Assembly (NCBI RefSeq): GCF_900155945.1
Contig: NZ_FTMN01000005.1
Span: 124,001-188,000 of the forward strand
Reading direction: 5' to 3'
Length of the DNA stretch: 64,000 bases
DNA from: Marinobacterium stanieri
GTDB taxonomy: Bacteria > Pseudomonadota > Gammaproteobacteria > Pseudomonadales > Balneatricaceae
This document shows positions 46,673-55,683 of the stretch, piece after piece; the first letter of the stretch is position 1; the number at the start of each line of letters is the position of its first letter. The translations under genes were made by a program, and so were the position numbers. The notes under the pieces were generated by a model. The model saw only the letters and a program-made list of their open reading frames with translations. It was not told the DNA's origin and ran no database searches.

Positions 46673-46894
46673 ATGGACTCTGATCTCATCCCCTTCCTGA
46701 TATTCGCCGGCTTTGTCGTAGCTATCATTCTGCGTGTTCGTTCCCAACGGGCGGCTCGGGGACTGACGCCTGAGAAGCGTAAAGGCAGAGGGCGGCCTTC
46801 CGGTAGATCCCGCGCCAGTGAGGCGGGTGGCAGTGAGATGGGCGGTGGTTCTGAAAGTGGTGGCGACGGCGGTGGTGATGGCGGTGGCGACTGA
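46673..46894 (+). CDS. Small single-pass membrane protein with Gly-rich tail
   Basis: A 73-aa protein: one hydrophobic helix at about residues 6-20 (IPFLIFAGFVVAIIL), a basic stretch, then a C-terminal run of Gly/Ser/Asp ending in GGGDGGGD. Low-complexity tails of this kind occur in small envelope proteins, but no function is known. The ribosome-binding site is weak (AGGGC), so the start is uncertain. It lies 52 nt before a His-rich secreted protein on the same strand. Confidence 0.5.
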   Translation: MDSDLIPFLIFAGFVVAIILRVRSQRAARGLTPEKRKGRGRPSGRSRASEAGGSEMGGGSESGGDGGGDGGGD

Positions 46895-46946
46895 GCTTCC
46901 TGCTTATACTCCCTTTAATCTTGCTGACAGTATTGAGGTCGTTGTG

Positions 46947-47525
46947 ATGAAACGATGGGGAATGGGTTTGTGCGCGCTGTTGTTTGCGGCCGGGCTTCAG
47001 GCTGAGACGATGCATGACACCGGGCATCACCATCAGGCAGCCCATGCACATGCCGAGCACATGGGGTCCAGTCCGGTGAATAACCTGAAAGAGCCGGGTC
47101 AGTCTGCGTTTGCGGCGATTCAGGAGGTGGTGGCAACGTTGATGGCGGACCCGGATACCGATTGGAGTCGTGTGAATATCGAGGCGTTGCGTCAGCATTT
47201 GATCGATATGGATAACGTGACGCTGAGGGCCGAGGTTGTTACGGAAGCCTTGCCAGGTGGCGCGCGTTTTACTGTGACAGCGCAGGAGGCGCGAGTAGCC
47301 CGCTCGATTCAGACGATGGTTTCCGCGCATGCCGGGGCCATGAATGGGGTTGAAGGTTGGGCGCTATCAGCCGACCTGATTGAGAATGGCGCGGTGCTGG
47401 CGGCTACCGGTGAGGATGTTGAGCGTATTCGCGGGCTGGGCTTTATCGGCTTAATGACGGTGGGTATGCACCATCAGGCGCATCATTTGGCGCTGGCGAA
47501 AGGGCTAAATCCACACGTGCACTGA
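46947..47525 (+). CDS. Secreted His-rich protein of unknown function
   Basis: A 192-aa protein with a signal peptide (about residues 1-19, GLCALLFAAGLQAE) and His clusters near both ends: HDTGHHHQAAHAHAEHMG and HHQAHH, with PHVH at the C-terminus. The middle is helical and lacks Cys. The His clusters suggest metal binding in the periplasm (copper, zinc or nickel), which is inference. ATG 46947 is preceded by TTGAGG; a longer reading from 46818 has no signal peptide. I do not recognise the family. Confidence 0.68.
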   Translation: MKRWGMGLCALLFAAGLQAETMHDTGHHHQAAHAHAEHMGSSPVNNLKEPGQSAFAAIQEVVATLMADPDTDWSRVNIEALRQHLIDMDNVTLRAEVVTEALPGGARFTVTAQEARVARSIQTMVSAHAGAMNGVEGWALSADLIENGAVLAATGEDVERIRGLGFIGLMTVGMHHQAHHLALAKGLNPHVH

Positions 47526-48068
47526 TCTCCCTGTGGGCTCTGTGAGTAATTACACCAATGGCCCCTGAATCTCCATTTATACACAGCCGTGTATTTCTTC
47601 TGCTTTGTTGATATCTTCCTTGACTTACCCATCTTCAACTCGATGAAAGTGCAATGCTTTCGTAACTTACCCCCATTTTCTCTGTATAGTTCTGTGGAAA
47701 ACCTCATAGCAACAGGTCCGCACATCTCGCTTAAGCCCTTGAAATACGGGGTCTGTAAAACTGGTCAGTGAGTACCCATATGCCTGTATAAATCTTTTCG
47801 ATGTCGTTGCGATGGGTTGTGGGTATCGCCACTGCCCTGTGGGTATCTATGTGGCTGCCTGTGTAGCATCCTGTTAATGAAATTTTCCACTGGTCAAATT
47901 ATGAGCATGAAAGCTGAGGGTTATGCTGAACGTTGTATGGCCTGATGCGCGACAGCATTGGCTTGTTTGGAATAGTTAATAGCTATCAATAATAAATAAA
48001 GAATAAATTTCTAAAACATAAGCCGGCGGATTAACCTGATTCCATCACTTTCCCAACGGAGCAGGAAC
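47526..48068. other. Intergenic region without a recognised gene
   Basis: About 540 bp, AT-rich in places. A short open frame at 47589-47771 has no ribosome-binding site or family resemblance and is not believed. TGTGGGTATC occurs twice (47818-47827 and 47838-47847), 20 bp apart, a spacing that could mark a protein-binding site upstream of the small gene at 48069. Nothing else stands out. Confidence 0.6.
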
Positions 48069-48212
48069 ATGGCTAACATCTTTCGTTACATCGACACCAC
48101 CGCCAGCAAGCCGGCTACACGCAACCAAGCCGAGAAGCCTCAGGGTTGCCCGCAATGTAACTACAGCAACAACTACTACGGTGATCAGGTCTGTACCACA
48201 GCACCGCGTTGA
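48069..48212 (+). CDS. 47-aa small cysteine-containing protein
   Basis: A short gene missed by most length cut-offs. ATG 48069 has GGAG upstream (AACGGAGCAGGAAC). The product begins MANIFRYIDTTASKPATRNQ and contains GCPQCNYSNN, a CxxC pair, and a third Cys near the end (DQVCTTAPR). The zinc-ribbon-like CPxC and codon use resembling neighbours favour a real protein, perhaps a metal-binding or redox small protein. Its last 28 nt overlap the 3' end of the convergent diguanylate cyclase gene. No family is recognised. Confidence 0.5.
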   Translation: MANIFRYIDTTASKPATRNQAEKPQGCPQCNYSNNYYGDQVCTTAPR

Positions 48213-50458
48213 TCAGGGTCTTCGCCCTCGTCCGGGGCAGTGAGTACCCGGTTACGACCGCTCTGTTTGGCACGGTAGAGCGCCTGGTCAGCCTGCTGCA
48301 GCAGTGTGTCTGCGTCGATAGTGCCGGCGCGGCCACTGCTGACCCCTGCTGACAGGGTCACCGAGCCGATCCGGTCGCCTTCAATCACAATCGATTTGGC
48401 TGCCATGCCCATGCGTAATTGTTCGGCCCGAACGCGCGCATCTTCCAGGCAGGTATCAGGCAGTACCACCACAAATTCCTCACCGCCATAGCGGCAGATA
48501 ATGTCACTGCTGCGAAAGGCTTGTCGCAGTTGCTGGGCAACGATCTGAAGTACATGGTCGCCAGCGGCATGGCCGTAATTGTCGTTCAGTTGCTTGAAGT
48601 GGTCGATGTCACAGATCACCAGGGCGATCTCGGTCTGGGTGCGCTCGCCTCTTGCCAGCTCATGAGTCAGCATCTGGTCCAGGTAACGTCGGTTGTGCAG
48701 TTCTGTCAGCGCATCCTCATAGGAGAAGCGGTTCAGTAGCTGCTGCAGTGCGACCTTGGACAAGGTCAGGTTGATGCGCTCGATGGCGCGCGTGAACAGC
48801 AGTTGCAGAGTGTTGCGGCTGAGTTCGCCTACCAGTGCGCTTTCTTCATTGAAATCGAGCAGCAGGATGGCTTCCAGCTTGCGCTGCTCCAGTGGCGTGT
48901 CGTACTGAATGCGCAGCATCAGGTGCCGGTTGCCCAGGCTTGTATCAGCCTCAATATCGAGGTTGGTGGGAAAGTCACGGGCGTCGCCCCAGCGTTGGCT
49001 TTCTGGCAGCAGAGGCTCATCTGCATTGAGTTTGTAGAGTGCGCCGGGAATAGGGGCGCACAGGTCTTCAGTGCGGCGGTACAGACACGCCAGTGCTTGC
49101 TCGATATCAGCCCGGCTTTCCATCTCGCTAACCAGTTCATCCAGCATGCTGCGTTTGAGGTTGGCAAACTCCAGCGCCTTGACCCTCTGGGCTTCGCGCC
49201 GGGCCAGCTCTTCCAGTGCCTGGGTACGCTCAGCCACCCTGACTTCCAGCGTGGCATTGAGGCGGGCCAGCGCTTTCTGAGTACGGGAAAAGTGGTTCAG
49301 CGACAGCACCACCACGGCAAGTGAGAACAGCAGGGAGCCGATGCCCACCGGTACCTGGCCCCAGGGCAAAAGGCTATGGGCTACGGCCATATCGAGCAGC
49401 AGCAGAAGCGTCATGATGCTGGTGGCCAGTAACAGCAGGCGTTGATCCCGAGTGGCATGGGGCCAGTGGCGCGCGACTACCAGCAACATGCTGGGTACGC
49501 AGATCGCGAACAGCATGTCGAAGGGCGGGTAGGTATTGGCCAGGCTGGTAATGCCGGCTAATGACAGCCCCAGCGCGGCAATGAAATAGGCACCGAACAG
49601 GGCGACCAGGCGGTTGAACAGTTTCGGATAGCGCTCGTGGTACCAACTGCGCAGCAGCAGGGCCAGGGCAACCGGCATGATGTAGTAGCAGCCGGCGCTG
49701 ATGTATTCCCACAGCAGGGGGTTATGGAACAGCAGCTGTTTAGCCTGGCTGGCGCTGATGGCGAGGCCTGCGTGGGAAAAGGAAAATAGCGCCAGCGACA
49801 ACAGACTCAACCGCTCCCGATTGAACGGCGCGAACAGCAGGCACAGCAGCGCCACAATAAGGCTGAAGGCGCCGATCGCAAGGTTGTGCATGGAGCCTTC
49901 CAGAATGCGTTGATAGAGCGCGGTGCGTTCCATCACTTTCACTTCGCCCCAGAGGCCGATATCCAGGTAGTTGCTGAACACCCGGAAGTAGATGGGCTTG
50001 CCCGCCGCATCTTCGGGAAGGGTGATCATGTGCCAGGGCCAGCCTTCGAACTGGCCACGCCCTTTGGCATCAAATTCGCCGTAGTGATAGATCTGCTGCC
50101 CATCGATATAGACTTCGGTAATCAGGTCGACGCTGAAGATATACAGCACCGGGTCACGCCAGTCGGCATCGGGGATCAGGGTGCGATACCAGACCTGCTC
50201 TCGGCCATCACGACCGGGCGGGTTGGACGGGAAATCGATGGGTTTCCAGGCCTCGGGGGCTGGCTCCAGGGTCCAAGTGGGCACGCCGTTCTGGAACGGG
50301 GAGTCACCCCAGCGGTATTCCCAGTTCTGGTTCAAATCCAGGGTTTCGGCATGCAGAAAAGAGGTGCACAGCTGCAGCAGCAGGTACAGACACAGGGCCA
50401 GACTTGATCGTGTGGCCTGTTGGAAGATGCCTTGAAGGCCAAGGGCAAACCTGAACAT
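48185..50458 (-). CDS. Membrane diguanylate cyclase with 7TMR-DISM sensor
   Basis: A 757-aa protein: a signal peptide/first helix, a periplasmic 7TMR-DISM extracellular domain (about residues 40-185, WEYRWGDSPFQNG, VWYRTLIPDADW), a seven-helix membrane domain (about 195-405), a coiled coil (LEVRVAERTQALEELARREA), a middle domain (about 460-590) and a C-terminal GGDEF domain. The active site is GGEEF, preceded by RSSD five residues upstream, the allosteric I-site. It should make cyclic di-GMP in response to an unknown extracellular ligand. I chose ATG 50458; the upstream GTG reading is less likely. Confidence 0.92.
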   Translation of the reverse strand: MFRFALGLQGIFQQATRSSLALCLYLLLQLCTSFLHAETLDLNQNWEYRWGDSPFQNGVPTWTLEPAPEAWKPIDFPSNPPGRDGREQVWYRTLIPDADWRDPVLYIFSVDLITEVYIDGQQIYHYGEFDAKGRGQFEGWPWHMITLPEDAAGKPIYFRVFSNYLDIGLWGEVKVMERTALYQRILEGSMHNLAIGAFSLIVALLCLLFAPFNRERLSLLSLALFSFSHAGLAISASQAKQLLFHNPLLWEYISAGCYYIMPVALALLLRSWYHERYPKLFNRLVALFGAYFIAALGLSLAGITSLANTYPPFDMLFAICVPSMLLVVARHWPHATRDQRLLLLATSIMTLLLLLDMAVAHSLLPWGQVPVGIGSLLFSLAVVVLSLNHFSRTQKALARLNATLEVRVAERTQALEELARREAQRVKALEFANLKRSMLDELVSEMESRADIEQALACLYRRTEDLCAPIPGALYKLNADEPLLPESQRWGDARDFPTNLDIEADTSLGNRHLMLRIQYDTPLEQRKLEAILLLDFNEESALVGELSRNTLQLLFTRAIERINLTLSKVALQQLLNRFSYEDALTELHNRRYLDQMLTHELARGERTQTEIALVICDIDHFKQLNDNYGHAAGDHVLQIVAQQLRQAFRSSDIICRYGGEEFVVVLPDTCLEDARVRAEQLRMGMAAKSIVIEGDRIGSVTLSAGVSSGRAGTIDADTLLQQADQALYRAKQSGRNRVLTAPDEGEDPDQRGAVVQT

Positions 50459-50544
50459 CAAACGGCCGCCATTCAAATCGCTGAATACCCACACAGTATA
50501 TGCAGAGTTCTGTGATCTGTGGGTTAAACAAGCGTTTTTATAGC

Positions 50545-51324
50545 TTAGTGTTGATGTGGATACAGTTTCTGCGCCAGTTCGTTAAAGCCCAGACCGCCGT
50601 TGGCACTCAAGATATGCCGGGGATGATGGGTCATGTCGGGCAGCCAGGGGCGGATATTGGCGACGCCAAAGGTGTGCTGCAGGTAGGCAAACATGGGCTC
50701 GTCATTGGCGGAATCACCGACATAGGCAACCTGCTGCTGGATAGCCGCGTCGTTGAGGCCGAATTTCTGTTTCAGCAGGCGCTCGGACATGGCCTGTTTG
50801 CTGTAGTCGCCCAGCCAGGCGTTGATATGGATGGAGCTGGCGCGTGCCTGGGCACCGGCCTGGTGAAAAAGTGCCAGTACTTGATCGCGCTGTTCGGCGC
50901 TGATACCGCTCACGTCCTGGTTGTAGTCCAGTGCCACATCGGCCAGGCGGTAGGGCTGGTCCTTGGCCAGCTGCATCTGGGGTACCTGTTGCAGGGCCTG
51001 TGTGGCCAAGGCGAGTAACTGTTGCTGGCGCTCGCTGCGGGTCTGTTCACTGTCCCAGCCGTGATATTCCACCCGGCCCGCTTCATCTCTGTCGAAGTAA
51101 AAGGCGCCGTTCTCGCCAATCACCGCGGCTACGGGCCAGAGACGGATCATCTGATCACACCAGCCGGCACAGCCGCCGGTGACGGGCACGACTTGAATGC
51201 CAGCGGCTTCCAGTTGATAGAGCGCGGCCAGGGTTTCCGGCAGTAAACGCCCATCGGTCGTGAGAGTGTCGTCCACATCGGTAAAAAGGTAACGAATCTG
51301 GTCATCATCGGGTGTGGCGGGCAT
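50545..51324 (-). CDS. HAD-IIB family hydrolase
   Basis: A 259-aa haloacid dehalogenase-fold phosphatase of the IIB (Cof-type) class. Motif I is FTDVDDTLTTDG (nucleophile Asp, residues about 15-26), motif II Thr lies in VPVTGGCAGW, and motif IV is VAYVGDSANDEPMF (about residues 201-214). Such enzymes usually dephosphorylate sugar phosphates. It is the last gene of the ugp-type operon and its start overlaps the DeoR regulator's stop by one base, so a role in phosphorylated intermediates of glycerol metabolism is likely. Confidence 0.87.
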   Translation of the reverse strand: MPATPDDDQIRYLFTDVDDTLTTDGRLLPETLAALYQLEAAGIQVVPVTGGCAGWCDQMIRLWPVAAVIGENGAFYFDRDEAGRVEYHGWDSEQTRSERQQQLLALATQALQQVPQMQLAKDQPYRLADVALDYNQDVSGISAEQRDQVLALFHQAGAQARASSIHINAWLGDYSKQAMSERLLKQKFGLNDAAIQQQVAYVGDSANDEPMFAYLQHTFGVANIRPWLPDMTHHPRHILSANGGLGFNELAQKLYPHQH

Positions 51325-52094
51325 CAGTGGGCCTGTCCTGTCTGGATGAGTTCGATGCCCAGATCCTGCAGGGACTGGCCAAGTTCAGTCGTGGGCAGGC
51401 GGTCGCACACCATCAGGTCCAGGCTGTCGAACCCGGCCACCTTGACCATGGGGCTGCGGCTCCATTTGCTCAGGTCGGCCAGCAGCACCCGCTGGCGTGC
51501 GTTGCGCAAGATGGCGCGGCTGACGTCGGCTTCCTGCGGATCAAAGTCGAGCAGGCCGGCGTCCGGGTCCAGGCCTCCGGCACCGATGATGCCGAAATCG
51601 ACCCGGTACTGATCCAGGCTGCGGGTAACGGCTTCGCCCACCATATCGCGGTCGTTATGGCGCAGGGTCCCCCCGATCACCAGTACTTCGGTGTCCGGTT
51701 GCTCACAGAGAATGCCGGCCACATCCAGGTTGTTGGTGAGTACACGCAGGCGCTGATGGCCAGATAACGCGCGCGCCAGGTGCGCGACCGAGGTGCCGAT
51801 GCCCAGCATCAGGGTCGAGCCGTCGGGAATGCGGGCGGCCAGTGCCCGCGCCATGCTGTGTTTCACCCCGGCATTGAGCTGCTCGCGGCTGCCAAAGGAC
51901 AGGTTGAGTGCACTGGCGGGCAGGCTGACACCGCCATGAATGCGGCGTGCCAGGCCCAGTTCGCACAACTGGTTCAGATCCTTGCGGATGGTTTGGCTGC
52001 TGACCGAGAACTGCTCGGACAGGCTGTCGACCTCAAGTTCACCCTGACGATTGAGCAGGGCGAGGATGCGGTCCTGACGTTCATTCAGATTCAT
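51324..52094 (-). CDS. DeoR/GlpR-family transcriptional regulator
   Basis: A 256-aa DeoR-type regulator with an N-terminal HTH (ERQDRILALLNRQGELEVDS, SVSSQTIRKDLNQLCELG) and a C-terminal sugar-phosphate sensor domain (DGSTLMLGIGTSVAHLAR, VIGGTLR, GIIGAGGLD). GlpR-type members respond to glycerol-3-phosphate. Being inside the ugp operon, it probably controls it. It overlaps ugpQ by 14 nt and touches the HAD gene, so it is translationally coupled. Candidate operator: the inverted repeat at 57074-57107. Confidence 0.9.
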   Translation of the reverse strand: MNLNERQDRILALLNRQGELEVDSLSEQFSVSSQTIRKDLNQLCELGLARRIHGGVSLPASALNLSFGSREQLNAGVKHSMARALAARIPDGSTLMLGIGTSVAHLARALSGHQRLRVLTNNLDVAGILCEQPDTEVLVIGGTLRHNDRDMVGEAVTRSLDQYRVDFGIIGAGGLDPDAGLLDFDPQEADVSRAILRNARQRVLLADLSKWSRSPMVKVAGFDSLDLMVCDRLPTTELGQSLQDLGIELIQTGQAH

Positions 52095-52827
52095 GGATCT
52101 CGTTAAACCGTTGCGGATAATCAGTGATAACGCCGTCCAGCCCCCAGTGCCAGAGCGAGGCGATCTCGTCGGGGATGTTGGCGGTCCAGCAGTAGAGTTT
52201 CAGGCCCGTATCCTTGATCGCTTTCACCTGCAGGTAGTTAAGCTGGCGCCAGTGGGCGTGCAGGCTGAACAGATTAAGGTGTTGTGCCTGGGTGTGCCAG
52301 TCGCAGGGCAGGTCATCCACCAACAGACCGCGTCGAATCTCAGGAGCCTGGGCCTGACATTCCGCCAGCAGGTCACGGCTGAAACTGGAGATCAGTAGTT
52401 GCTCGATGGGGAAGTCGGTCATGCGAACGGCCTCGATAACCGCCGCGACCACCTGCTCTGCCGGCAAGCCATGATGCTTGATCTCCAGATTCAGGCCCAT
52501 CTCCAGATGGCACAGCAGATCCAGCGTATCCGTCAGCAGGGGGAGCGGCTCGTGGGGCCAGTCCGGGTGCAGCGCGGCCATGTTCATATTATTCAGCTCA
52601 TCGGCAGCCAGTGCCTGCAGCAGATCGTTGCGGTTGCCACAGCGGCCAGTGGTGTCGTCATGGCTGACCACCGGGGTGCCATCGGCCAGAAGGGTGACAT
52701 CCAGTTCGATCCAGCGCACACCAATCTCGGCGGCCTTGCGAAAACCGCCCAGGGTATTTTCCGGGGCCAGGCTGGGAATGCCGCGATGACCGGTGACGCG
52801 GGCCGGGTTCAGGTAGGTGGTCGTCAT
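52081..52827 (-). CDS. ugpQ: Glycerophosphodiester phosphodiesterase
   Basis: A 248-aa GDPD enzyme that cleaves glycerophosphodiesters to glycerol-3-phosphate and an alcohol. Catalytic segments are GHRGIPSLAPENTLGGF (about residues 13-29) and ELDVTLLADGTPVVSHDD (about residues 41-58), then LNLEIKHHG with the third acidic residue, and DGVITDYPQRF at the end. It is cytosolic, with no signal peptide. It directly abuts ugpC (the ATG follows the ugpC stop) and overlaps the DeoR gene, consistent with the classic ugpBAECQ operon. Confidence 0.94.
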   Translation of the reverse strand: MTTTYLNPARVTGHRGIPSLAPENTLGGFRKAAEIGVRWIELDVTLLADGTPVVSHDDTTGRCGNRNDLLQALAADELNNMNMAALHPDWPHEPLPLLTDTLDLLCHLEMGLNLEIKHHGLPAEQVVAAVIEAVRMTDFPIEQLLISSFSRDLLAECQAQAPEIRRGLLVDDLPCDWHTQAQHLNLFSLHAHWRQLNYLQVKAIKDTGLKLYCWTANIPDEIASLWHWGLDGVITDYPQRFNEIHESE

Positions 52828-53895
52828 TTAATTGATCCGTTGTTGGCTGTTGGCACAGAACAGATGTAGTTCGTCGCAGTGAAACCCCAGTGACAGGCGG
52901 GTGCCGGGTTCACAGGGGGCAGCTCCCTTGAGGCGCACGATCAGCTCCTGATCCAGCCCTGGCACCTTGCCATGTACCAGCGTATCGGCGCCCAGCTGTT
53001 CCAGCAGACTCACATCCAGCTCAATGCGATGTGGATAATCTGTGCCCCGGTGCAGATGCTCCGGGCGCAGGCCCACAATCACCTCGCCGTTGAAGTCCAC
53101 TTTCTGCTTCAGCGGAATCCTGAGCTCACCCAGTTGTAGTTGATGATGGTCCAGGCGGCCAGTGATGAAATTCATGCTGGATGAACCAATAAAGCCGGCG
53201 ACAAAAGGTGTCTGCGGGCGGTGATAGACATCCAGTGGTGAGCCGATCTGTTCCGCACGGCCGGCGTTCATCACCACCAGACGGTCGGCCAGGGTCATGG
53301 CTTCGGTCTGGTCATGGGTCACGTACACCGTGGTGGTATTGAGGCGGCGCTGCAGGCGTTTGATCTCGATGCGCATCTGGCCGCGCAGCTTGGCATCCAG
53401 GTTGGACAGGGGCTCATCGAACAGGAACACCTTGGGCTGGCGCACAATGGCACGGCCCATGGCCACGCGCTGACGCTGACCACCGGATAGCTGGCGCGGC
53501 TTGCGCTCCAGCAGTTGTTCCAGCTGCAGCATTTCCGCGGTGGATTCCACCTGCTGACGAATCTGCGCCTTGGGCGTACGACGGTTGCGCAGGCCGTAGG
53601 CCATGTTGTCGAACACGCTCATATGCGGGTACAGGGCGTAGTTCTGGAACACCATGGCGATATCGCGTTGCGCCGGTTCCAGCCGGTTGACCTGTTGCTC
53701 GCCGATATGCAGCTCACCGTCGGTGATCGTCTCCAGCCCTGCGATCATGCGCAACAGACTGGATTTGCCGCAGCCGGAAGGGCCGACCAGTACGATCAGT
53801 TCGCCCGGCTCCACATCCAGGTTGAGGCTGTGAATGGCCTGATGGCCGTTGGGATAGGTTTTGCCAATATTGGCCAGGGATAAATTGGACATCAT
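52828..53895 (-). CDS. ugpC: sn-Glycerol-3-phosphate ABC transporter ATP-binding protein
   Basis: A 355-aa ABC ATPase of the MalK/UgpC type. Walker A is VGPSGCGKSSLLRMIAG (about residues 37-53), the signature LSGGQRQRVAMGRAI (about residues 136-150), Walker B VFLFDEPLSNLDAKLR, and the switch His in TVYVTHDQTEA. The C-terminal regulatory TOBE-like domain (about residues 245-355) is present. It energises uptake through UgpA and UgpE. A 1-nt overlap with ugpE and direct abutment with ugpQ show one operon. Confidence 0.94.
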   Translation of the reverse strand: MMSNLSLANIGKTYPNGHQAIHSLNLDVEPGELIVLVGPSGCGKSSLLRMIAGLETITDGELHIGEQQVNRLEPAQRDIAMVFQNYALYPHMSVFDNMAYGLRNRRTPKAQIRQQVESTAEMLQLEQLLERKPRQLSGGQRQRVAMGRAIVRQPKVFLFDEPLSNLDAKLRGQMRIEIKRLQRRLNTTTVYVTHDQTEAMTLADRLVVMNAGRAEQIGSPLDVYHRPQTPFVAGFIGSSSMNFITGRLDHHQLQLGELRIPLKQKVDFNGEVIVGLRPEHLHRGTDYPHRIELDVSLLEQLGADTLVHGKVPGLDQELIVRLKGAAPCEPGTRLSLGFHCDELHLFCANSQQRIN

Positions 53896-54746
53896 TATTT
53901 CTCGGTTTCGACCAGGCCCTTGATAAACAGGCGCTGCATCAGAATGACCACCAGCACCGGCGGCAACATGGCCATCAGGGTGCTGGGCATGACCAGGTGC
54001 CAGGCGACTTCGGCATCGCCCACCGACAGCATGCGCTGAATGCTCATCACCACGGTGTAGTAGTGTTCATCGGTGGTGATCAGCAGCGGCCAGAGGTATT
54101 GGTTCCAGCCGTAAATGAACATGATCACGAACAGCGCCGCCAGATTGGTGCGCGACAGCGGCAGCAGGATATCGATGAAGAAACGGATCGGCCCTGCGCC
54201 ATCCATGCGGGCGGCTTCGATCAGCTCGTGCGGCACCGTGAGGAAGAACTGGCGGAATAGAAAGGTCGCCGTGGCGCTGGCGATCAGCGGCAGGATCAGC
54301 CCGGAATAGGAGTTGAGCATGCCCAGATCTGCTACCACTTCAAATGTTGGCATGATGCGCACTTCCACCGGCAGCATCAGGGTGATAAAGATCAGCCAGA
54401 ACGAGAGCATGCGAAAACGGAAGCGGAAAAACACGATGGCGTATGCAGCCAGCATGGAGATCAGCAGCTTGCCGATGGTGATGCCCAGCGCCATGACCAG
54501 GCTGTTGCCCAGCATGCTGATCAGGTTCACGTTGAGGGTTTTCTGCCCGGTTTCCAGCCCCAGCGCCATGGCGTAGTTGAGCAGAAAACGGTCGCCGGGC
54601 CAGAGCGGTACAGTGCCGCTGTTGAGGGCTTCCGGCGCATGGGTGGAGGCAACAAAGGCAATCCAGATCGGAAAGGCCACCACCAGCACACCGAGGCAGA
54701 GAGTCAGGTGGCTGATCAGATTCAGCAGAGGACGGTTCTCGATCAT
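53895..54746 (-). CDS. ugpE: sn-Glycerol-3-phosphate ABC transporter permease UgpE
   Basis: A 283-aa inner-membrane permease of the MalG/UgpE group with about six helices. The EAA loop that contacts the ATPase is present near residue 190 (IEAARMDGAGPIRFFIDILL), and helices such as LAALFVIMFIYGWNQYLWPL are typical. It pairs with UgpA. Both ends overlap the neighbouring ugp genes by one base. Confidence 0.93.
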   Translation of the reverse strand: MIENRPLLNLISHLTLCLGVLVVAFPIWIAFVASTHAPEALNSGTVPLWPGDRFLLNYAMALGLETGQKTLNVNLISMLGNSLVMALGITIGKLLISMLAAYAIVFFRFRFRMLSFWLIFITLMLPVEVRIMPTFEVVADLGMLNSYSGLILPLIASATATFLFRQFFLTVPHELIEAARMDGAGPIRFFIDILLPLSRTNLAALFVIMFIYGWNQYLWPLLITTDEHYYTVVMSIQRMLSVGDAEVAWHLVMPSTLMAMLPPVLVVILMQRLFIKGLVETEK

Positions 54747-55627
54747 CAGTACTGCACCTTGCGTTCGATATAGCGGAACTGCACCACGGTGAGTGCACCG
54801 ACAATCGCCATCAGAATCACCGACTGGGCGGCGGAGGAGCCCAGATCCAGCCCGTTGAAGCCGTCATCGAACACCTTGTACACCAGAATGCTGGTGCTGC
54901 CGCCGGGGCCACCCTGGGTCACGGCGTGGATGATGCCGAAGGTATCGAAGAAGGCGTATACCACGTTGATCACCAGCAGGAAGAAGCTGGTGGGCGAAAG
55001 CAGCGGGAACAGAATGGTCCAGAAGCGTTTCATCGGCCCGGCGCCATCCAGTGCCGCAGCCTCGATCAGCGAACGCGGAATCGCCTGCAAACCGGCGAGG
55101 AAAAACAGGAAGTTATAGCTGATCTGCTTCCAGGCGGCGGCGATAATCACCAGCAGCATGGCCTGGTCGCCATTCAAGAAATGGTTCCAGTCGTAACCCA
55201 GCTGCTCCAGCAGGTAGCTGAGAATGCCGATGCTGGGATTGAACATGAACATCCACAGCACACCCGCTACGGCAGGGGCTACGGCGTAGGGCCAGACCAG
55301 CAGGGTGCGGTACACGCGGGCACCGCGAATCACCTGATCGGCCATCACGGCCAGCAGCAGTGCGCCGCCCATGGACAGGGCGGTGACGCCGATACTGAAA
55401 ATAAAGGTGGTGGTGAAGCTGCGGTGATAGATCTCATCCTGCAGCAGCACACTGAAATTCTCGAACCAGACAAACTCGGTGGACAGGCCAAAGGCGTCTT
55501 CCATCAGGAAGGACTGCCAGACCGCCTGGGCGGCGGGCCAGAGAAAGAACACCAGTGTGATCGCCAACTGCGGCAGCAACAGCAGCCAGGGCAGCCAGCG
55601 ATGGTTGAATACGGGTTGGCTTTGCAT
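54746..55627 (-). CDS. ugpA: sn-Glycerol-3-phosphate ABC transporter permease UgpA
   Basis: A 293-aa permease of the MalF/UgpA group. It contains the EAA loop ([19 protein letters not shown], about residue 190) and [19 protein letters not shown], a characteristic helix pair. It forms the transmembrane channel with UgpE. It starts 56 nt after ugpB and shares a base with ugpE. Confidence 0.93.
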   Translation of the reverse strand: MQSQPVFNHRWLPWLLLLPQLAITLVFFLWPAAQAVWQSFLMEDAFGLSTEFVWFENFSVLLQDEIYHRSFTTTFIFSIGVTALSMGGALLLAVMADQVIRGARVYRTLLVWPYAVAPAVAGVLWMFMFNPSIGILSYLLEQLGYDWNHFLNGDQAMLLVIIAAAWKQISYNFLFFLAGLQAIPRSLIEAAALDGAGPMKRFWTILFPLLSPTSFFLLVINVVYAFFDTFGIIHAVTQGGPGGSTSILVYKVFDDGFNGLDLGSSAAQSVILMAIVGALTVVQFRYIERKVQY

Positions 55628-55683
55628 GGAGTCTCCGAAACGTGCAGAAACGGCAGGGCCGGATGGCCCTGCCTGTCACGGTG

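Noticed and set aside
47589-47771. 60-aa open frame in the intergenic region
   Set aside because: No ribosome-binding site, unusual composition and no recognisable domain.
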